From Geobacter sp. UBA698 (GTDB lineage: Bacteria; Desulfobacterota; Desulfuromonadia; Geobacterales; Pseudopelobacteraceae): 10,482 nt of DNA. The stretch spans positions 1 to 10,482 of the forward strand of contig DBMM01000022.1 of assembly GCA_002298925.1 (NCBI GenBank), written 5' to 3'. Under the pieces are notes generated by a model. It worked only from the letters and a program-made list of their open reading frames with translations, made no database searches and was not told the DNA's origin. This document shows positions 7,238-10,482 of the stretch, piece by piece (positions within the stretch are counted from its first letter, which is position 1; the number at the start of each line of letters is the position of its first letter). Both the position numbers and the translations under genes were made by a program.

Positions 7238-8152
7238 TTATTTCCGCAGTTTTTCAGTTAAGGCTGGTGCAAGCTGCATGACATCGGCAACCACCAGTAC
7301 GTCCGCGACCTCGCCGATGGGGGCGTCTTTGTCTTTATTGATGGCAATAATGAAATCCGATTTTTTCATACCTGCCAGGTGCTGAATTGCGCCGCTGATC
7401 CCGCAGGCAACATAGAGCTTCGGACTCACCGTCTGTCCTGTTGTTCCCACCTGATGGCTGTGTTCAACCCAGCCGGCATCAACCACTGGGCGGCTGGCAC
7501 CGAGCTCACCGCCGAGGGCCTTGGCCAGAGCGGCAATGACCGGTATATTATCCTTCTTCCCTACCCCACGACCGGCACTCACAATTATTTCGGCCTTACC
7601 CAGATCCACATCTTTCGCCTCGGCCGGCTCATAGCCCAGGAATTCAACATTTCCACCACCAGCTACATCCAGCGCAACGACTGTCGGTGTGCCTTGCGGC
7701 TCACCCTCCATACTGAAAGCGCCGGCCTGTAGAGTCACTACTGATTTGGCGGTTGACGGCTTGACGATGCGACGCATTTTTGCATTGCAGCACCCGACTT
7801 CAAAATTTCCGTCAATGACTTTCACCACTTCCGATACCTGGGCGATCTTCAAAGAGGCCGCTACACGAGGTGCCAGATCCCAGCCATAGGACGAATGGGA
7901 GAAAACGATGTAATCCGGGTTTTCTTTTGAAACAGCTGCCAGTATCAGCTGTTTATGCAATTCGGGATTGTACTCGCTGTATTTTGCTACATCCGCCAGA
8001 TAGAGCGTACCGCTGCAACGTGGTACATTCGCAGCATCTCCCACAAGGACAGTTGCCGTGTCAGCGCCTATTTTTCCGGCAAAGGCGATCAATTCATAGA
8101 TATTTTCAAGAAGTTTACCATCCCGGTATTCAGCAATCAGCAATGCTTTCAT
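7238..8152 (-). CDS. etfA: Electron transfer flavoprotein subunit alpha
   Basis: This 304-residue protein is a short-type ETF alpha subunit. The C-terminal FAD-binding half is intact: GASRPVVDAGW (218-228), QVGTTGQTVSPKLYVACG split over 234-251, GISGAIQHLAGM (251-262) and INKDKDAPI (271-279). The N-terminal half carries the structural alpha/beta fold shared with EtfB. With EtfB it takes electrons from acyl-CoA dehydrogenases (or related flavin dehydrogenases) and passes them to a membrane quinone oxidoreductase. The ATG at 8152 is preceded by an AGGAG site that overlaps the etfB stop codon; only 10 bases separate the two genes, so their translation is coupled. A strong terminator follows. No acyl-CoA dehydrogenase or ETF:quinone oxidoreductase gene is seen in the window, so the electron donor and acceptor lie elsewhere. 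Confidence 0.95.
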   Translation of the reverse strand: MKALLIAEYRDGKLLENIYELIAFAGKIGADTATVLVGDAANVPRCSGTLYLADVAKYSEYNPELHKQLILAAVSKENPDYIVFSHSSYGWDLAPRVAASLKIAQVSEVVKVIDGNFEVGCCNAKMRRIVKPSTAKSVVTLQAGAFSMEGEPQGTPTVVALDVAGGGNVEFLGYEPAEAKDVDLGKAEIIVSAGRGVGKKDNIPVIAALAKALGGELGASRPVVDAGWVEHSHQVGTTGQTVSPKLYVACGISGAIQHLAGMKKSDFIIAINKDKDAPIGEVADVLVVADVMQLAPALTEKLRK

Positions 8153-8162
8153 AGATATTCTC

Positions 8163-8939
8163 CTATTTCGCCACGAAGTTTTTTTCTTTCAGGATGCCGA
8201 CCAATTTGTCGACCAAGTCCGCCACATCTCCTTCGAGAACAACTCCTCCACCACTCTTGACCGGGGGATAGAAACTGTTTGATGCTGACAAGGAGTCTTC
8301 CTTGAGAACGTTACCTACCGGTACGGCTTCTATTTCTTTTTTCTTGGCCTTCATGATATTCGGCAACGTGGGATAACGAGGTACATTAAGTCCCAGTTGA
8401 CAGGTTACGAGTGCTGGCAGTTTCATGCGGACAACGGATTTGATGCCACCTTCAAGCTCGCGTTTGCCTTTGACGGTTCCGTCTGCATATTCAAAGTTGA
8501 CCAGGGTGGTCGCACTGGCATAACCGAGCAGTTCGGCAACGGTCACCCCTATCTGGGCAGAGCCGCGATCCTGGGACTGCATGCCGGTGAAGATCAGATC
8601 ATACTTTTTGTCCCGCGCGTATTCAGCGATAATCGATGCGACCTGCCATGGATCTTTCTTGTGTACCGCCGGGTCCTGAATATGGGCACCACGATCGCAC
8701 CCCATGGCCAGCGCCTTTTTTATGGCTTCCACGACTCTGTCCGGCCCAATGGAAAGAACCGTCAACTCGGCACTGTCCCCGAGCTGTTCCCTCAGCTGGA
8801 CCGCCTGTTCAACGGCGTATTCGTCGTACTCGTTCATTCGGTAGGCAAGATCCGCCTCGGAGAACCAGTCGCCGGATTCATTTACCTTGAATCGAGATTC
8901 CATATCAGGAACCTGTTTAATACATACCAGTAATTTCAT
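8163..8939 (-). CDS. etfB: Electron transfer flavoprotein subunit beta
   Basis: This 258-residue protein has the normal length of an ETF beta subunit. It starts with KLLVCIKQVPD, has the nucleotide-binding loop GMQSQDRGSAQIG (119-131) and the family block ELEGGIKSVVRMKLPALVTC (161-180), followed by VPRYPTLPNIMKAKKKEI. In classical ETFs the loop binds AMP; in electron-bifurcating ETFs the equivalent loop usually reads close to DGDTAQVGP and binds a second FAD. Here the loop reads QDRGSAQIG, which fits neither textbook version exactly; a non-bifurcating role is more likely, but this is inference. The ATG at 8939 follows a strong GGGAGGA ribosome site at 8943-8949. It is the first gene of a two-gene unit with etfA, divergent from the radical SAM gene across a long regulatory gap. 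Confidence 0.95.
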   Translation of the reverse strand: MKLLVCIKQVPDMESRFKVNESGDWFSEADLAYRMNEYDEYAVEQAVQLREQLGDSAELTVLSIGPDRVVEAIKKALAMGCDRGAHIQDPAVHKKDPWQVASIIAEYARDKKYDLIFTGMQSQDRGSAQIGVTVAELLGYASATTLVNFEYADGTVKGKRELEGGIKSVVRMKLPALVTCQLGLNVPRYPTLPNIMKAKKKEIEAVPVGNVLKEDSLSASNSFYPPVKSGGGVVLEGDVADLVDKLVGILKEKNFVAK

Positions 8940-8974
8940 GTATCCTCCCTTGTTATTCCCGCCACAATGAGATC

Positions 8975-8991
8975 GCGCAACAAATTTGCGC
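8975..8991. promoter_or_regulatory. Palindrome in the etfB upstream region
   Basis: GCGCAA (8975-8980) and TTGCGC (8986-8991) are exact inverted repeats separated by 5 bases, 36 bp upstream of the etfB start codon. If transcription starts near 9034 the site would lie within the leader and could be a small hairpin or a repressor site. It resembles a sigma-54 promoter on the minus strand (TTGGCGC...TTGCG), but the GG to GC distance is 12 rather than 10, so I do not call one. Confidence 0.35.
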
Positions 8992-9040
8992 CAACCGCGC
9001 CACGTATCGAGTACAAAACTGTTATGATTCTGCCAAATCC

Positions 9041-9072
9041 ATTATACGCCTGCTCGCCATGGATAGCGTCAA
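9041..9072 (-). promoter_or_regulatory. Candidate etfBA promoter
   Basis: On the minus strand a perfect -10 hexamer TATAAT (9046-9041) is preceded by TTGACG (9072-9067). The spacer is 20 bp, longer than the optimal 17, so the pair is weak as it stands and may need an activator. It lies about 100 bp upstream of the etfB start. The inverted ATAYGGTA pair lies just upstream (9083-9104), centred near -60 if this promoter is used. Confidence 0.4.
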
Positions 9073-9082
9073 CATTTATGTA

Positions 9083-9104
9083 ATATGGTACCGCAATACC
9101 GTAT
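9083..9104. promoter_or_regulatory. Operator-like inverted repeat ATATGGTA-N6-TACCGTAT
   Basis: The half-site ATATGGTA (9083-9090) faces TACCGTAT (9097-9104), the reverse complement of ATACGGTA, across 6 bases. The arms match at 7 of 8 positions. A perfect plus-strand TATAAT (9102-9107) overlaps the right arm. The same two octamers recur at 9245-9260, which makes chance unlikely and suggests binding by a dimeric regulator serving etfB, the radical SAM gene or both. Confidence 0.5.
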
Positions 9105-9235
9105 AATGGTCAAGCATATTTTCACTTCTTCCACAAATCCTAAACATTGTTATATCGTGCGAAATTTATATGCGACCAGCTCAAAGCGGGGCATGATTAG
9201 CGGCACCAACTGATCAGTGTCCGGAATTAATGGGC

Positions 9236-9278
9236 TTGACACACATATGGTAATACGGTACTTGAATGCGCGTATACT
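9236..9278 (+). promoter_or_regulatory. Candidate promoter zone for the radical SAM gene
   Basis: The zone has a perfect TTGACA (9236-9241) and a good TATACT (9273-9278), but 31 bp separate them, so they cannot form one normal promoter. TATACT with a poor -35 inside the tandem repeat, or TTGACA with a poor -10 near 9259, are the two options. An activator bound to the tandem repeat would favour the first. The implied leader to the start at 9412 is about 125 bases. Confidence 0.3.
9245..9260 (+). promoter_or_regulatory. Operator-like tandem repeat ATATGGTA-ATACGGTA
   Basis: Two octamers differing at one base lie head to tail with no spacer. They are the same two variants as in the inverted site at 9083-9104. 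A TTGACA hexamer (9236-9241) lies just to the left and a TATACT hexamer (9273-9278) just to the right, so the repeat overlaps the probable promoter zone of the radical SAM gene and sits where a regulator would touch or replace the -35 contact. Confidence 0.45.
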
Positions 9279-9411
9279 AACAGTATCTCTGTTCCCGTTT
9301 GATTACGCAACTCAATACAATAAATTCGAACTCAAGCGATCATCATGTTAGTATCTGCAGTAACTGGATAAACATTGAAAAGACAGATCACAGTATCATG
9401 GAGTCAGCACA

Positions 9412-10482
9412 ATGCAATCTTATCAAGGTTTTGAACAGGGGCCGATCCGCCCCCCCAGTGAAGCCGCTAGTCTGCTTCTGCGCCTGAACCGCAATTGCCC
9501 CTGGAACCGCTGCACCTTCTGTTCGATATACAAGAAACAGAAGTTTTCCATACGTCCGCTCGCGGATGTCATTGCAGATATCGATACGATCCATCGCTTT
9601 GTCTCTGAACTCCAGCAGGGAGAGCGTGCTGCAGACATCATGAGGCGCCCTCTCTCCCAGAATGACCGCTCGGCCTTGATTGCAGCGAGCAACTGGCTGG
9701 CGGAAGGGATGGAATCCATATTTCTGCAGGATGCCGACAGTCTCGTTGTCCGACCGGAGAACCTGATTGCGATCCTGCAACATATCAGGGCATGTTTCCC
9801 CCAGGTAAAAAGAATCACCTCCTATGCCCGTTCCGACAGCGTTGCACGGATCAGCACCGAAAATATGAATAAAATCGCCGCAGCAGGCTTAAACCGGCTC
9901 CACATCGGTATGGAAACTGCTTCCGATACGATTTTGAGCATGATCCAGAAGGGGGTCACCAAGGAGATCCATATCACTGCCGGGCTGAAGGCAAAGGCGG
10001 CTGGTATTGAACTGTCGGAATACGTCCTGACCGGGATCGGCGGCAGTGAATTTTCCCGCGAACACGCGCTTGAAACGGCCGATGCACTCAATCAGATCAA
10101 CCCCGATTTTATCCGCTTCAGGACCCTGCACCTTCCGGATAAATACAAACTCTTTGCAAACACAACGGACCACCGCTACCAATGGGCCCCCGATCTCGTC
10201 TTGGCAAAAGAGATCCTGCTGCTGCTTGAACGTCTGGACAATGTAACCAGCACCGTCAAGAGTGATCATTCCTACAACCTGTTCCAGGAAATAGACGGTA
10301 AATTGCCGAAAGACAAAGAACGCCTGCTTGATGTCCTTAGAAGTTTCATCGCAATGGAGCCGGCTAAGCGGGCTTTGTTTCAACTCGGCAAGCGGTCAGG
10401 TTATTTCCTGCGCTTAAGTGACATGCAGATTCCCGGACGCCTGGAGCAGGTTACAGCACTTTGCCGGCAATCAGACATCACT
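9412..10482 (+). CDS. Radical SAM protein, 3' end outside window
   Basis: The frame from ATG 9412 stays open for 357 codons to the window edge without a stop. The start follows a GGAG ribosome site at 9400-9403. Three cysteines in CPWNRCTFCS (C29, C34, C37) mark the radical SAM 4Fe-4S site; the spacing is CX4CX2C instead of the common CX3CX2C. Other family features are IFLQDADSLVV (103-113), RITSYARSDS (134-143) and the SAM-contact strand LHIGMETAS (163-171), followed by GLKAKAAGIELSEYVLTGIGG split across 191-211. No B12-binding domain precedes the core. It resembles the broad COG1032-type Fe-S oxidoreductases found in many anaerobes, whose substrates are mostly unknown. Divergent from etfBA and possibly sharing its control region, but no functional link is demonstrated. 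I cannot assign a reaction. Confidence 0.85.
   Translation, partial: MQSYQGFEQGPIRPPSEAASLLLRLNRNCPWNRCTFCSIYKKQKFSIRPLADVIADIDTIHRFVSELQQGERAADIMRRPLSQNDRSALIAASNWLAEGMESIFLQDADSLVVRPENLIAILQHIRACFPQVKRITSYARSDSVARISTENMNKIAAAGLNRLHIGMETASDTILSMIQKGVTKEIHITAGLKAKAAGIELSEYVLTGIGGSEFSREHALETADALNQINPDFIRFRTLHLPDKYKLFANTTDHRYQWAPDLVLAKEILLLLERLDNVTSTVKSDHSYNLFQEIDGKLPKDKERLLDVLRSFIAMEPAKRALFQLGKRSGYFLRLSDMQIPGRLEQVTALCRQSDIT

Larger units (their letters stand above)
8940..9411. other. 472-bp divergent intergenic region
   Basis: The region lies between the divergently read etfB and radical SAM genes. It holds both ribosome sites, the palindromes and octamer repeats listed separately, candidate promoters in both directions, and the 10-base perfect palindrome ACTGATCAGT (9209-9218). 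It is visibly more AT-rich than the flanking genes around 9060-9180 and 9250-9400. I find no convincing ORF, tRNA or terminator in it. A small 62-codon frame at 9299-9487 runs into the radical SAM gene in another frame and is not credible. Confidence 0.6.

Noticed and set aside
8397..8933. 178-codon open frame on the plus strand opposite etfB
   Set aside because: It is antisense to a clear ETF beta gene and lacks any family features.
8970..8999. Sigma-54 promoter for etfBA on the minus strand
   Set aside because: The GG and GC elements are 12 rather than 10 bases apart, which sigma-54 tolerates poorly.
9209..9218. Perfect 10-base palindrome ACTGATCAGT as an operator
   Set aside because: Too short alone to distinguish from chance and not repeated elsewhere in the region; mentioned only as part of the intergenic description.
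9889..10383. 164-codon minus-strand frame opposite the radical SAM gene
   Set aside because: The plus strand has an unbroken radical SAM frame with a ribosome site and conserved motifs; the minus frame is a shadow.
1..10482. CRISPR array, tRNA or rRNA gene, prophage or defence system
   Set aside because: No regularly spaced repeats, cloverleaf-like or rRNA-like sequence, and no phage or defence proteins were recognised on either strand.

Overview
The window looks like a chromosomal segment of a mesophilic anaerobic bacterium, most probably a Desulfuromonadota/Geobacter-like deltaproteobacterium. This rests on the gene content (butyrate kinase pathway, ETF pair, a Cache-type sensor kinase with an NtrC-type regulator, and a radical SAM protein with a CPWNRC-type motif) and on general sequence character. 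No marker gene is present, so the taxonomic call is an inference.

Layout on the + strand, left part: the 3' portion of a phosphate butyryltransferase gene (ptb, 1-510, cut by the window edge), butyrate kinase (buk, 616-1692) and a ten-helix EamA/DMT-family transporter (1806-2690). A 179-bp imperfectly palindromic, MITE-like element (2702-2880) fills the gap between this block and the convergent minus-strand block.

Layout on the - strand, read right to left: etfB (8939-8163) and etfA (8152-7238) form a tight pair closed by a clear intrinsic terminator (7165-7199). Next come a metal-dependent amidohydrolase-2 family protein (7100-6246), then a membrane sensor histidine kinase (6046-4238) and its sigma-54-dependent response regulator (4241-2889), which overlap by ATGA. 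A 472-bp intergenic region (8940-9411) separates etfB from a divergent radical SAM gene (9412 onward, cut by the right edge). That region carries candidate promoters and four copies of the octamer ATAYGGTA, one pair inverted and one pair in tandem.

How the genes may work together: Ptb and Buk convert a short-chain acyl-CoA through the acyl-phosphate to the free acid with ATP formation, or the reverse. EtfAB carries electrons from an acyl-CoA dehydrogenase to the membrane quinone pool. The pairing suggests a short-chain or branched-chain acyl-CoA (fatty-acid, amino-acid or aromatic) catabolic neighbourhood; the dehydrogenase itself is not in the window. The two-component system could sense an extracytoplasmic organic acid and control nearby genes, but no convincing sigma-54 promoter is visible here. 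The substrates of the amidohydrolase, the EamA transporter and the radical SAM protein cannot be read from sequence. Nothing resembling a defence system, prophage, CRISPR array or RNA gene was seen. The most unusual items are the palindromic element at 2702-2880, the ATAYGGTA operator-like array and the CX4CX2C cluster motif of the radical SAM protein.
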